Both the position numbers and the translations under genes were made by a program. The notes beneath the pieces are model-generated. The model did no database searches. It worked only from the letters and a program-made list of their open reading frames with translations, and was not told where the DNA came from. A DNA stretch of 64,000 nt. Source: a bacterium. Lineage in GTDB: Bacteria; Zixibacteria; MSB-5A5; GN15; FEB-12. Position 1 is the stretch's first letter; every line of letters begins with the position of its first letter. Of this stretch, positions 17,252 through 27,617 are shown in pieces. The DNA lies in the NCBI GenBank assembly GCA_016708025.1, contig JADJGQ010000002.1, positions 620,001 through 684,000 of the forward strand. The letters run 5' to 3'.

Positions 17252-19681
17252 CTACTCGTGGCGAAGTACCTCCGATGGATTGATTGAAGCTGTCCGGACG
17301 GTATGATAGCTGATGACCGCCAGAGCCAGGACAAGTGCGGAGAGCCCGGAAATGATAAATATCCAGACGGACAACTCGGTCCGATAGGCGAAGCTCTGCA
17401 ACCACTGGTTAAGAACAAGATAGGCCAGGGGCCAGGCGATCAGATTGGCTACGCCGACCAGCAGCAGGAATTCGCGATTCAGATTCTCCAGCAACTGAGG
17501 AAGTGACGCGCCGAGCACCTTGCGGATGCCGACCTCTTTCATGCGGCGTACGGCGCTGAGGCCGGCGAGTCCGAAAAGGCCAAGTGACGCGATGATAATG
17601 GCAACCATTGCGCTGTATCCCACGATCTTCATCCACTTCTGTTCTTCGAGATACTGGCGTGCCAGATCCTCGTCGAGGAAAGAGTAATCAAAGCGACTCT
17701 GCTCCGAGATCGCAGACCAGGTTGACTCGATCTTGTCAACAGACTCCTTTAGGTCGGCGCCGTCGACTCGTACCAGAATATGGCTGAAGTGCAAGGAGGG
17801 ATCGGTAGTCAGCATGACCGGTTCGATCGGTTTGTGGAGAGAAACAACATGATAGTCTTTAAGTACTCCGACGATGAGAGGCGGTTGCTCTGAGTCACCG
17901 AGAGTATAGCCAGTTAATGGAGCGCCTATCGGATCGGTTAAACCGGCTTTGCGGACAAAGCTCTCATTGACTATAACTGACTGAGTCGGATCGGACGGCA
18001 TGGCCGGGTCGAAATTCCGCCCCTGAAGCAATTGCATGCCAAGAGTCGGTATATACTCGTGATCGACCGTATATACGAAGGTGCGCAGACTAGTTCCCTG
18101 GTAGGGCCACTCAGTCTGTCCCCAGCCTCTGACAAATGACGGATCACACCCGGTGACGCTGAGGACCGATGGTGCATTTGACAACTCTCGGCGCATCCGA
18201 TTCAGGAGATCGTCACCTGCCATTGTCGGAGGAGATGTGTTCGTGATCACCACGACATGTTCGGAGTTGAATCCCAACTGTTTTGAATTGATGAACCGAT
18301 ATTGCGCAAACATCCCCAACAGACAGATCAGCAAGGCGATCGAGATGCCGTACTGCAGCACCATCAGCCCACGCGGGAGCAGACCACTCTTCAGCAGGCC
18401 GGAGCGCTGACGAAATATCGCGGCAGGATGTAAACCGGAGAGCATGAAAGCCGGGACCGCTCCGGAGACCAGACCCAAGATCAACAAGAGGCAAACCGCG
18501 ATGAAGATAAGAGGAAAGTTGGAGAGCAGGTCGATTGAGAGCGACTTCTCCGCAATCGAATTGAAGACGGGCAGTGCTAACTCGGCAAGGACAAAGCCGG
18601 CAACGATGGCACATCCGGAGACAAGCAGTCCTTCGCCGCAAAATTGATTGATCAACTGGCCTCGGACCGCCCCAAATACCTTACGTACAGACACCTCACG
18701 CGAGCGAGTGGTAGAGCGGGCCATGGCCAACGTGATAAAGTTGATGCAGGCGAGCAGTAGCACTGCCACCGCAATGCAACCAAGGATATATGAGTACTCA
18801 CGACGGCTTTCGCCAGTCTCAGGATCGAGGTGCACATCCGAGAGCGGCTGCAAAGAGAGAAGAAACGGGTTCTGACTCAATTCTATTCCGTCAGACGATT
18901 CCGCTTCGGCGAGACGTCGCTCGTAAAGCGCCGACATCTGATCTCCAACAGTCACGGGATCTGCTCCGGCGTTAAGCATGAGATAGGTATAAAAATTCCA
19001 TCCCTTCCAGGTACCGGAGAGATTTGAAGATCGACGCGCCGAGATCATCGGAGCGACGACATCCATCTTGATAGAGGTATTGGGCGGAAAATCGTTCAGG
19101 ATGCCGGTAACCTGATGCCGTTTGGGGGGAGCATCGTACAGTGAAATGTCGATATAGCGGCCGATCGCATCCTCCGTGCCAAAATACTTGATTGCCGCCT
19201 TCCGGGAGAGTACGACTGCGGTTGGTTCAGCCAGTGCCCGGCGGGGATCTCCGGCCGCCAGTGTGAAGGAGAAAATGTCGAAGATCGAAGAATCGGTATA
19301 GGTCAGTTCATCTTTGAATGCGTGGTTGTCTACCAGGATAGTCGCCTTACCCGCCGGACGCAAACGAATCGAATTTGCGATGGTCGGAATCTCCTCTTTC
19401 ACCGCCTGAGCCAGTGGGCCCGGCATATACGGCGTCTTCCCTTCGTTCAGCTCAAAGTGCTGCATATTTGGCTTGGGAGAGCGAATGACACGATAGATAC
19501 GATCCTGATTGGCGTGGAATCGATCGAAAGTAAGCTCATCCTGCACGAACAGGAAGATCAGGAGACAGGCGGCAACTCCAATAGAGAGCCCAAGAATGTT
19601 GATAAAGCTATACAGCGGATTCCGTCGAAGGTTGCGCCAGCCAATGGTCAAATAGTGCGTCAGCATAGATGCCTCAATCAC
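17252..19681 (-). CDS. FtsX-type ABC transporter permease (export operon, 4th permease)
   Basis: An 809-residue permease with duplicated architecture: N-terminal helix (about 20-45), MacB-type periplasmic domain, FtsX domain with three or four helices (about 285-440), a second periplasmic domain, and a second FtsX domain (about 670-805). The C-terminal core has RRMKEVGIRKVLGAS and ends in NPSEVLRHE, typical of this class. It is the last gene of a seven-gene operon and overlaps the upstream ATPase gene by four bases, which suggests that this ATPase serves it. Unlike true MacB it is not fused to an ATPase. The substrate is unknown; antimicrobial peptides, lipids or lipoproteins are possible. 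Confidence 0.88.
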   Translation of the reverse strand: MIEASMLTHYLTIGWRNLRRNPLYSFINILGLSIGVAACLLIFLFVQDELTFDRFHANQDRIYRVIRSPKPNMQHFELNEGKTPYMPGPLAQAVKEEIPTIANSIRLRPAGKATILVDNHAFKDELTYTDSSIFDIFSFTLAAGDPRRALAEPTAVVLSRKAAIKYFGTEDAIGRYIDISLYDAPPKRHQVTGILNDFPPNTSIKMDVVAPMISARRSSNLSGTWKGWNFYTYLMLNAGADPVTVGDQMSALYERRLAEAESSDGIELSQNPFLLSLQPLSDVHLDPETGESRREYSYILGCIAVAVLLLACINFITLAMARSTTRSREVSVRKVFGAVRGQLINQFCGEGLLVSGCAIVAGFVLAELALPVFNSIAEKSLSIDLLSNFPLIFIAVCLLLILGLVSGAVPAFMLSGLHPAAIFRQRSGLLKSGLLPRGLMVLQYGISIALLICLLGMFAQYRFINSKQLGFNSEHVVVITNTSPPTMAGDDLLNRMRRELSNAPSVLSVTGCDPSFVRGWGQTEWPYQGTSLRTFVYTVDHEYIPTLGMQLLQGRNFDPAMPSDPTQSVIVNESFVRKAGLTDPIGAPLTGYTLGDSEQPPLIVGVLKDYHVVSLHKPIEPVMLTTDPSLHFSHILVRVDGADLKESVDKIESTWSAISEQSRFDYSFLDEDLARQYLEEQKWMKIVGYSAMVAIIIASLGLFGLAGLSAVRRMKEVGIRKVLGASLPQLLENLNREFLLLVGVANLIAWPLAYLVLNQWLQSFAYRTELSVWIFIISGLSALVLALAVISYHTVRTASINPSEVLRHE

Positions 19682-20370
19682 GCCTGGACTATCCGTCCGT
19701 CAAGAAGGTTGATGATTCGATTACCATATGATGCATTTTTGTCCGAATGGGTCACCTGGATGATGGTGGTTCCTTCGGCATTCAGTTTGGAGAACAGCGC
19801 CATGATCTCCGCACCCTGTGCGGAGTTCAAGTTACCTGTCGGTTCGTCGGCCAGGATGATCCTGGGACTGGTGATCACCGCTCGCGCAATGCCGACCAGT
19901 TGTTGCTGCCCTCCGGAGAGCTGTGATGGGAAGAGGTCTTTCTTGCCGACGATCTGAAAGCGATCGAGCGTATCCGCGACGAGCGCTTTTCGTTCAGCTT
20001 TGCCGACACCTTGATAGAGCAGCGGTGTCTCCAGATTTTCAGCGACGGTCAACTCGTCTATTAGATGATAACTCTGAAACACGAATCCGATCTGCTGCTT
20101 AAAAATGCTCGAGCGTTCTTTCTCCGAGAGGCGAGTAACGGTCTGTCCGAGGAGATGGTAGTCGCCATCGTCCGGTTCATCAAGAAGACCGACAATATGC
20201 AGCAGGGTAGACTTTCCGGCGCCTGAGGGCCCCATGATCGAGACAAACTCACCGGCGCGGATATCAAGATCGATCCCCTGAAGGACAAAGACCTTCCCCG
20301 CCCCGGAATTGAAGTATCGATAGATGCCGCGCAAAGCGATGACTGGTTCCGAATTCTGTTCCTGACTCAC
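19678..20370 (-). CDS. MacB/LolD-type ABC transporter ATPase (export operon, 2nd ATPase)
   Basis: The 230-residue ATPase has Walker A GPSGAGKST, signature LSGGQQQLVGIARAV, Walker B IILADEPTGNLNS and switch His VTHSDK. The signature Q-Q-Q-L-V instead of the common Q-Q-Q-R-V is a small deviation. The start is a GTG at 20370 preceded by AAAGGA. It lies between two permease genes and overlaps the downstream one. A second, similar ATPase is encoded at 27618-28343 in the same operon; the two are clearly different in sequence and may pair with different permeases. Confidence 0.9.
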   Translation of the reverse strand: MSQEQNSEPVIALRGIYRYFNSGAGKVFVLQGIDLDIRAGEFVSIMGPSGAGKSTLLHIVGLLDEPDDGDYHLLGQTVTRLSEKERSSIFKQQIGFVFQSYHLIDELTVAENLETPLLYQGVGKAERKALVADTLDRFQIVGKKDLFPSQLSGGQQQLVGIARAVITSPRIILADEPTGNLNSAQGAEIMALFSKLNAEGTTIIQVTHSDKNASYGNRIINLLDGRIVQA

Positions 20371-20391
20371 ACCTATTTCCTTTGACTCTGT

Positions 20392-22785
20392 TTATTCATA
20401 ACGAAGAGAATCGACCGGGTTGGCCTGGGCGGCCCTGACGGCCTGGACAAGGACTGTGAGTAACACGATGGTTACTGTCAGAATGCCGGCAAGTAGGAAC
20501 GGCAGGAGAGACGGATCAAGGTGATAGGCAAAGCCGCTCAACCAATGTCTGGTCGCGAAATAGGCGGCTGGCCAGGCGATCAGATTGCCGATGATAGCTA
20601 ACTTGAGAAACTCCGAACTCATCAAGGTGACGATCTGTTGCGAACTGGCTCCTAGTACCTTGCGGACAGAGATCTCTTTCCGTCGACGGGCGACAGCCAG
20701 GGCAGTCAAGCCAAACGTCCCAAAGCAGGCGATCAGTACCGCCAGTACTGCGGCCATCCCGATTATCTTCCACCAACGCTGTTCAAAGCGATACTGCGCA
20801 TCAATGTGGTCATCCATGAACTGAAATTCGAACGGGAAATTGGGGGCGACGGCCTGCCATGCTTTTCGAATGGACTCAATGGTTGCTGGAATTCGCTCAG
20901 GGCTGATGCGGAGATAGGCGAAGCGGACTTCTGCACCCCAGCCTTGCGGATCAGCGAATGGGATCACTACCGGCTCAATCGGTTCGCTGAGGGATCGGAA
21001 GTTGAAGTCATTGACCACGCCAATAACGCGGCCGTTGTTTATTCCCGGGACGCGCTGGCCGATCGCCGAGCTCCATTTAAGCCGACGGACCAGGGTTTCA
21101 TTGACCAGGAGCGGTTCAAGAGAATCAGCGGAAACGTTGCCGGTAAAATTGGAACCCTCAATTATGGTCAACCCCATCGTTTTGACGAAATGCTCATCGG
21201 CGGGATTCGCATAAACGACGAAGATCGTCGAATCAGGGAGATAATCACCATTAGCCATGCCGGTACCATCAAAACTGCGGCTGGCCGCGCTGATCGACCG
21301 GACCGAGGGATTGCCGGAGAGCTGATTGCGGAGCAACTGAACAGTCTTGAGTTTCTCTTCGCCGGTTCCACCGAGTTTGACCAAGAGCAGGTGCTCTTTG
21401 TCGAATCCGATCGGAATCGACTGCAAATATTCGATCTGATTCGACATAACGAAGGTCGAAACGATCAATGCGATGGAAAGCCCGAATTGGAAGACCACCA
21501 ATGTTCGGGTGACGGCGCCAGTTGTGAGAAACGCGGCCTTACCTTTGACCGAATCACGGAGTCTTGCCCGAGCCAGTACGATGGCGGGATAACCACCGGC
21601 CACCAGCCCGGTGAATGTCACCAGTAGCAGGATGGAGAGAATGGTAGTCGCGTCCATCCAAATCGAAGGGGAGATCTGTTTGCCGGAAAGCTCATTGAAA
21701 GCCGGGAGCAGCAGTTCGGCGGTGACGAATGCGATCAAGGTGGCAATCAAGCATAACAGGATCGCCTCTCCAAGGAACCGTCCGATCACTTGATCAGAAC
21801 GTGCTCCCAGTACTTTGCGAATCCCCACCTCTTTGGTGCGAGTCTGAGAACGTCCGATCGCAAGCGTCATGAAGTTGATGCAGGCGAGCAACAAAACCAG
21901 TAAGGCAAGACCAGCCAGGATGAAGGAGTAGAGTGGTCTGCTGGCATTGGGCGGTGCATTATCAATGGCGTGATCAAAATGCATGTCGGCGATCGGCTGG
22001 AGGCCGAAGAGGATCTTCAACTTGCCGTCGGCATCGACCGGCAGGGTGAGCGCCAGCGCCTCCAGCTTGGCGTTGACATCGGTAACTGAAACACCGTCAC
22101 GCAGCAGAACATATGTGGTTGGCCAGGTCAGATTCCAGCCGAATTTGAATACGCCCTCATATAATGAGAAGAGCTTGCGGAGCGGGATGACCAGATCAAA
22201 TTGCTGCGACGAATTGCCGGGGGCATTCCGGCATACCCCCGTCACTTCGTACAACTCCTGTTTCCCGCGTATGGAGATGGTGATGATCTTGCCGACCGGC
22301 CTTGCATCGCCGAAGTACTTGGTTGCCAGCTTCTCGGTGAGCACTACTGAGTTTGGATTCTGCAGCGCGGTGGCAGGATCACCGTCGATCAGCGGGAAGC
22401 TGAAGGTCGAGAAGAATTGCGAATCAGCGAAAAAGACCGGCTCGCGGAAATTGTGGCGGTCATACTGAACGATCGCTTCCGGAAGGTCCGCTGTGGCGAC
22501 CGTGGCGGCAATATCGGGGAGTTGTTCCCGGAGGATCGGCGCAAGGACGAATGCGGTGCCGGCGGAGCGCTGTATTCTGCCGTTCTCCTGCGGGATCAGG
22601 TAGTTGATTCGGAAGAGTCGGTCACTGTTTGAATGAAATCGATCATACGACCGTTCATGCTTAACATAGGCGAGCGCCAACAAGGCAACGGTCAGAGCGA
22701 CGGCCAGCCCAATGACATTGATCGCGGCGTATAGCCGTTCGCGCCGAAGGCTGCGGATTGCGACGAGGAAATAATTACGCAGCAT
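20392..22785 (-). CDS. FtsX-type ABC transporter permease (export operon, 3rd permease)
   Basis: A 797-residue permease with the same two-fold layout as its three paralogues: N-terminal helix, periplasmic MacB-like domain, FtsX domain around residues 280-430, a second periplasmic domain and a C-terminal FtsX domain. The conserved blocks RTKEVGIRKVLGARS (first FtsX) and RRKEISVRKVLGASS (second FtsX) show internal duplication. It ends NPVDSLRYE. Spacing to its neighbours is 15-21 bases, so it is co-transcribed. Its sequence differs widely from the other three permeases in the periplasmic domains, which suggests distinct substrates or a hetero-oligomeric pump. Confidence 0.88.
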   Translation of the reverse strand: MLRNYFLVAIRSLRRERLYAAINVIGLAVALTVALLALAYVKHERSYDRFHSNSDRLFRINYLIPQENGRIQRSAGTAFVLAPILREQLPDIAATVATADLPEAIVQYDRHNFREPVFFADSQFFSTFSFPLIDGDPATALQNPNSVVLTEKLATKYFGDARPVGKIITISIRGKQELYEVTGVCRNAPGNSSQQFDLVIPLRKLFSLYEGVFKFGWNLTWPTTYVLLRDGVSVTDVNAKLEALALTLPVDADGKLKILFGLQPIADMHFDHAIDNAPPNASRPLYSFILAGLALLVLLLACINFMTLAIGRSQTRTKEVGIRKVLGARSDQVIGRFLGEAILLCLIATLIAFVTAELLLPAFNELSGKQISPSIWMDATTILSILLLVTFTGLVAGGYPAIVLARARLRDSVKGKAAFLTTGAVTRTLVVFQFGLSIALIVSTFVMSNQIEYLQSIPIGFDKEHLLLVKLGGTGEEKLKTVQLLRNQLSGNPSVRSISAASRSFDGTGMANGDYLPDSTIFVVYANPADEHFVKTMGLTIIEGSNFTGNVSADSLEPLLVNETLVRRLKWSSAIGQRVPGINNGRVIGVVNDFNFRSLSEPIEPVVIPFADPQGWGAEVRFAYLRISPERIPATIESIRKAWQAVAPNFPFEFQFMDDHIDAQYRFEQRWWKIIGMAAVLAVLIACFGTFGLTALAVARRRKEISVRKVLGASSQQIVTLMSSEFLKLAIIGNLIAWPAAYFATRHWLSGFAYHLDPSLLPFLLAGILTVTIVLLTVLVQAVRAAQANPVDSLRYE

Positions 22786-22800
22786 ACGTTGACTTGCCTT

Positions 22801-25212
22801 CTACTCGCATCTCAACGAGTCAACAGGGTTAGAGGTCGAAGCCCGGAGGGAATGATAACTGACTGTTACAAGCGCAATCAGAAGACCCAGCAATCCAGCG
22901 GCCAGAAAGATCAGGGGATGAAGTGCCTCACGGTAGGCGAAATCCTCCAGCCAGCGATTCATCGCGTAGTAGGCGAGGGGCCAGGCCAGGAGGCAGGCAA
23001 TCGCCACCAGCCAGATAGCTTCATGCCACAGGAGACCGAGAATATTCAGCGACGTGGCCCCCAGTACTTTTCGTACGCCGATCTCTTTGGTTCGGCGGAC
23101 CACAGAAATAGCCGCCAATCCAAAAAGCCCGAGACTGGAGATGATCAGCACCAGGATCGATGCATAACTGACTATTTGGCCCAATCGACGGTCATTTCTG
23201 TACTGACTCTCGATAGCGGCATCCAGAAACGTTGGTTCGCAAGGGCGGTCGCCCGCGGCTAATTTCCATGCCTTCTCAAGTCGCTGTATGCGCTCAGTCA
23301 ATGCGCCCGGAGTGAACCGCACAAGTAGGCGATTGTGCCCCGGAGCTTCAGTGCTGGCATCCTCGACCAATCTGAGGATATTTCCCGCCCGCATGGTGAG
23401 GATGAGCGGTTCGATCTTCTGGTGGAGCGAGGCATAGTGGAAATCCTTGACCACACCGATGATCTTGTTCGGCGAGAGTGAGCCCGGAAGCGGCTTGCCG
23501 ATCGGATCGGTGATGCCGAATGCCTGAACAAATGCTTCGTTCACGAGCGCCGCATCCAGTGTATCCGAAGGAGTCTCTACCGAGAAATTCCGCCCCTGCA
23601 GAATGTCGATGCTCATGGCGGGAAGGAATTCCTTATCGACGCGATTGAGGCTCGCCCAGCGATAATCGCCGGGTTGAACAAACCAGCCAATATTGTACCA
23701 AGGTTCGCCAAGAGAATTCAGAGCAAACGATATTTCGACCGCGTCGCCGGATTGGACCAGCGACTGGCGAAGTCGTTCAGCGATCCGTTTGCTTCCATCG
23801 AATGCAAGATTGGTTGGTATCGTTACAATATGCTCGCGTTCGTAGCCCATCGGTCTGTTTTGCAGAAAATGAAATTGGCGCGACATCGTGAATGTGCATG
23901 CTACGAGTCCGATCGCCAGGCTGAACTGGACGATCACTAGTGCCTGCCGCAAACGGTTGCTTCGCTGAATCGACATCTTTCCCTTAAGTACCTGCGCCGG
24001 TTGGAAGCGGGCAAGGATCAGGGCGGGGTAGTTGCCGCCGATGATGCTGACAATTGAGAGGAGTGCGGCCGCCGCAGCCATGGTCATCAGATCAAATCGC
24101 AGCGCCAGATCTTTCCCGGCGATAGAATTGAAGACAGGGAGAGTGAATTCTGCGATTACTATTGCCACCAGGAGCGAGATCAGACTGAGGACAATCGTTT
24201 CACCCCAGAACTGTTTGAGAAGCTGAAATCTCCCTGCGCCGGCCACTTTACGGATGCCGACTTCTTTTGCGCGGCCGGCAGCTCTGGCCACAGCCAACGT
24301 CACAAAATTTATGCACCCGATCGAGAGGATGGCGAGGGCGATCCCTCCTAGAATGTAGGAATAGGCAGGGTTGCTGGTCGGTTGGATCCCAGGTGGGAAC
24401 TCGGTGTTTAAATGGATGTCGGTGATCGGTTGAAAACGTTCGGTGACCTGACCCTCGACATACTTGTCACCTGCTATCTTCTTCACCATCGCCGGGACTT
24501 TAGCCTCCAATTGTTCAGGAGTGACGCCTGGTTTGGTGAGCAAATAAGTCTCCGCCCAGACATCGGTCCAGCTACTGCGCAGCGATTCCCGCCAGAGCTT
24601 ATGGCAGTTGGACATGGGAATGAGAATATCAAACTGAATACTCGATGCTGATGGCGTGTTAGCCGTCACTCCTGTGACGGTGAATTCTTCGAATATGGAA
24701 TCGAGTTTGATCGTGAAGCTCTGTCCGAGGGGATTTTGCTCCCCAAAGTATTTCTCGCTGATCCGTGCGCTGATCACGACGTTGTTCGGAGAGGCGAGAG
24801 CGGTTAGTTCATCTCCCTGTACCAAAGGAAAGGTGAAAACCCTGAAGAAGCCACTGTCAACCAGATGGTACGGCTCGGAGAAGGAATGCCCTCCTCGTTT
24901 GACGATATCGGTCACTTTGGCGACGCGAACAGCCTCTTCAATCTCCGGATATGAATCGGTCAGCGCCTGTGCCAGTGGGAACGGTGTCGAAGTACTGAAG
25001 TACTCCCGGCCCTCGTAATTTTCAACCTGAGCAGCGCGGAAGATCCTCTCGGCGTTGTGATGAAACTTGTCGAATCCATATTCGTCGTTGATGAACAGGA
25101 AGATCAGCAGACAGGCAGCCATCCCAATACTCAGTCCGGCAATATTGATACACGTGTATAGTCGCTGTTTTCCGAGTGAACGGATCGCTATAGTCAAATA
25201 GTGGCGCAACAT
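22801..25212 (-). CDS. FtsX-type ABC transporter permease (export operon, 2nd permease)
   Basis: An 803-residue permease with an N-terminal helix followed by a motif rich in Phe (FLFINDEYGFDKFH), a periplasmic domain, a first FtsX domain with RAKEVGIRKVAGAGR, a second periplasmic domain and a second FtsX domain with RTKEIGVRKVLGATS. The C-terminus is NPVDSLRCE. It lies 15-16 bases from its neighbours. The FtsX helices would move with ATP hydrolysis by a separate subunit, transmitting force to the periplasmic domains, as established for MacB. The substrate is not inferable. Confidence 0.88.
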   Translation of the reverse strand: MLRHYLTIAIRSLGKQRLYTCINIAGLSIGMAACLLIFLFINDEYGFDKFHHNAERIFRAAQVENYEGREYFSTSTPFPLAQALTDSYPEIEEAVRVAKVTDIVKRGGHSFSEPYHLVDSGFFRVFTFPLVQGDELTALASPNNVVISARISEKYFGEQNPLGQSFTIKLDSIFEEFTVTGVTANTPSASSIQFDILIPMSNCHKLWRESLRSSWTDVWAETYLLTKPGVTPEQLEAKVPAMVKKIAGDKYVEGQVTERFQPITDIHLNTEFPPGIQPTSNPAYSYILGGIALAILSIGCINFVTLAVARAAGRAKEVGIRKVAGAGRFQLLKQFWGETIVLSLISLLVAIVIAEFTLPVFNSIAGKDLALRFDLMTMAAAAALLSIVSIIGGNYPALILARFQPAQVLKGKMSIQRSNRLRQALVIVQFSLAIGLVACTFTMSRQFHFLQNRPMGYEREHIVTIPTNLAFDGSKRIAERLRQSLVQSGDAVEISFALNSLGEPWYNIGWFVQPGDYRWASLNRVDKEFLPAMSIDILQGRNFSVETPSDTLDAALVNEAFVQAFGITDPIGKPLPGSLSPNKIIGVVKDFHYASLHQKIEPLILTMRAGNILRLVEDASTEAPGHNRLLVRFTPGALTERIQRLEKAWKLAAGDRPCEPTFLDAAIESQYRNDRRLGQIVSYASILVLIISSLGLFGLAAISVVRRTKEIGVRKVLGATSLNILGLLWHEAIWLVAIACLLAWPLAYYAMNRWLEDFAYREALHPLIFLAAGLLGLLIALVTVSYHSLRASTSNPVDSLRCE

Positions 25213-25228
25213 TGGTTCATTTCACCTT

Positions 25229-27574
25229 TCACTCATATCGTAGCGATTGCACGGGATTGGTCATTGCGGCCCGGATAGTCTGGAACGCCACCGTTGCGGC
25301 GACCAGCACAAGAGAGATCAATGTTACGGTCACAAAGGACCACCAAGGGACAGATGTCCGATAGACAAATCGCTCGAGCCACTGCTGACTCAGGAGATAG
25401 CCAATGGGCCACGCGACCAGATTGGCGATAGCGAGCCAGACCGCATACTCACGGGCGTGCAACGTCAGGATATCTGCAATACTGGCGCCGAAAACTTTGC
25501 GAACTCCAACTTCCTTGGTGCGACGTTGAATGCTGAACGCGGCCAGTCCATAGAGACCAAGGCAGGCAAGAACGATGGCGAGCGATGCAAACAGGGAGAC
25601 GGTGCGTTGCATCTGAACTTCGTCACGATAGAGTCGGTCGTATGTATCGTCAAAGAAAATCGGATTAAACTCCCCTGACGGTACGACTTTGCGACAGATA
25701 TCATCGATCGCCGGGGTCGTCTGCTTGATGACATCCGGTTTGATGCGGACAGCCAACTGCTGCTGTCGATCCGCTCGAGGATAGAGTACCAGTGGCCCGA
25801 TCTCAGTACGGAGCGAAGCATGGGGGAAATCCTGCACCACGCCGACAACGGATACCTTTTCGACACCGAGGTCGATAGTTTTGCCGATCGGATCGGTCCA
25901 CCCGATCTTACGGACCGCTGTCTCGTTGATCAGGCAAACGCCGGTCTCACCTTCACGAAGGTCTCGCCCGGAACTGATATTGATCCCAAACGTACGGACA
26001 AACTGGTGGTCTATTACATTCTCATCGAAAAGGATCTCCATGTCCGGCGGTTGGTCCTCCCATCCATATGTGGAGGAGGCTTGGATATTATTTGGTGTCT
26101 GCTGATATCCGGTTGCCGACAGGACGCCGGGGAGTCTCTCGATCTCTTTGCGCAAGGTTTCGGCGTGATCGCGAGTTTCGGACCCGCGCAAAGGTATGAG
26201 CAGGATCTGCTCGTCATGTCCCCCCAAAGATTTCGTCATGGTGAACTGTTGCTGACGAAGTATCACCAATGTGATCAGGATCATGACAATTGATATCGAA
26301 AATTGCAGGACGACCAGCGCGGCGCGAATACGACCTCCGCGCAGCCGATTCTCGCGGATGGATGCGATCGGGCGCGATCGCACCACCGCCAGCGCCAAAT
26401 AACCTCCGACCAAAGTTGAAACCAGGAGCCATGAGACAATCAACCCAAGGCCGCTCGGTAGAGAAAGAAGGTCTGCTCGAGTCAGCGTCGTGCCCAACGC
26501 CTGGCGAAGGAAGGGGAAGGCAAGCTCAACCCAGACGATCGCCAGCAGCGCGGCACAGCCCACTGTCAATGCAGTTTCGCCCAATAGCTGAATCCGCAGT
26601 TGTGTCAGGCTGGCGCCAAGGCAGCTTCGGAGGCCAACCTCTTTTGACCTGAGGAAAGTCTGGACGGTTGCCAGGTTGACAAAATTGAGACAGGCAATTA
26701 TGACCACTAGTAAGGCAGCCAAGCCATAGATGAAAAGGCGACGGGTGTCGGTGGTGACGCTGTTATCGGCAACCAGATCGGAGGTCAGGTGAATGTCGGT
26801 CAGCGACTGGAGAAAGAGGCGGGTGGAGTTCTCTTCCCCGCGGTACTTGTAAAGTATGCTGTCGATCCGGGATGCGAGCACAGAGCGGTCGATATTCGGG
26901 CGCATCAGGACATAGGTTGAGAACGAATTGCGCCACCATTCCTCGCGATCGGCCTCTGTCCAGGTATCGGAGATCGTTTGAAGTGACACCAGGAGTCGTA
27001 CTTGCAGATGGCTGGCGGGAGATTGCCTGGCGAGTACGCCGGTCACGGTAAGATCATACTTGTTGTCAACACGAACAGTCTTACCTACCGGATTCTCTGC
27101 CCCGAATAATTTCGTGGCTGTCTCAGATGACAGTACAGCGGTGTTTTTCTGCTTGAGAGCGGTGGCAGGATCACCCTGGGCCAGAGGATAAGAAAAGAAG
27201 TCAAAGAACGTGCTTTCGGCGTAGATCGGTCCCTCAGAAAAGCGATTCTGTCCGTAGCCAAGATTGAGATAATCACCGTAATAGAGCCGGAGGGTTGATT
27301 CTATCTCGGGAAAGTCCCGGACGAGAGCGGGCGCCAGAGGGAACGGAGTTACCGCAACGCGAATGTCGCCGGATGGATATTGTTGCGTCTCAATGATACG
27401 AGCAATTCGTTCCGACTTAGCATGAAAGCGGTCATAGCTGTACTCATGCCGAATGACCGCAAAAACCATGATGGCACAGGCAAATACCAGCGAGAGCCCG
27501 AGCATGTTTATCCCGGCGAATGCTCGTTGCCTGGCAATTTGTCGAAAAGCGACTCGGAGGTAATGTCCAATCAT
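25229..27574 (-). CDS. FtsX-type ABC transporter permease (export operon, 1st permease)
   Basis: A 781-residue permease, first of the four in transcription order, directly after the ATPase at 27618. The first FtsX domain begins around RSKEVGLRSCLGASL and the second around RRTKEVGVRKVFGAS. It ends NPVQSLRYE. It is slightly shorter than its paralogues, mainly in the second periplasmic domain. Being next to the first ATPase and the membrane-fusion protein, it is the best candidate for the core permease of the pump. This is inference from gene order. Confidence 0.88.
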   Translation of the reverse strand: MIGHYLRVAFRQIARQRAFAGINMLGLSLVFACAIMVFAVIRHEYSYDRFHAKSERIARIIETQQYPSGDIRVAVTPFPLAPALVRDFPEIESTLRLYYGDYLNLGYGQNRFSEGPIYAESTFFDFFSYPLAQGDPATALKQKNTAVLSSETATKLFGAENPVGKTVRVDNKYDLTVTGVLARQSPASHLQVRLLVSLQTISDTWTEADREEWWRNSFSTYVLMRPNIDRSVLASRIDSILYKYRGEENSTRLFLQSLTDIHLTSDLVADNSVTTDTRRLFIYGLAALLVVIIACLNFVNLATVQTFLRSKEVGLRSCLGASLTQLRIQLLGETALTVGCAALLAIVWVELAFPFLRQALGTTLTRADLLSLPSGLGLIVSWLLVSTLVGGYLALAVVRSRPIASIRENRLRGGRIRAALVVLQFSISIVMILITLVILRQQQFTMTKSLGGHDEQILLIPLRGSETRDHAETLRKEIERLPGVLSATGYQQTPNNIQASSTYGWEDQPPDMEILFDENVIDHQFVRTFGINISSGRDLREGETGVCLINETAVRKIGWTDPIGKTIDLGVEKVSVVGVVQDFPHASLRTEIGPLVLYPRADRQQQLAVRIKPDVIKQTTPAIDDICRKVVPSGEFNPIFFDDTYDRLYRDEVQMQRTVSLFASLAIVLACLGLYGLAAFSIQRRTKEVGVRKVFGASIADILTLHAREYAVWLAIANLVAWPIGYLLSQQWLERFVYRTSVPWWSFVTVTLISLVLVAATVAFQTIRAAMTNPVQSLRYE

Positions 27575-27617
27575 CTCTGCAACTTCCTCTGTTCCGGCAA
27601 GTTTTTCTCTGTGGTGC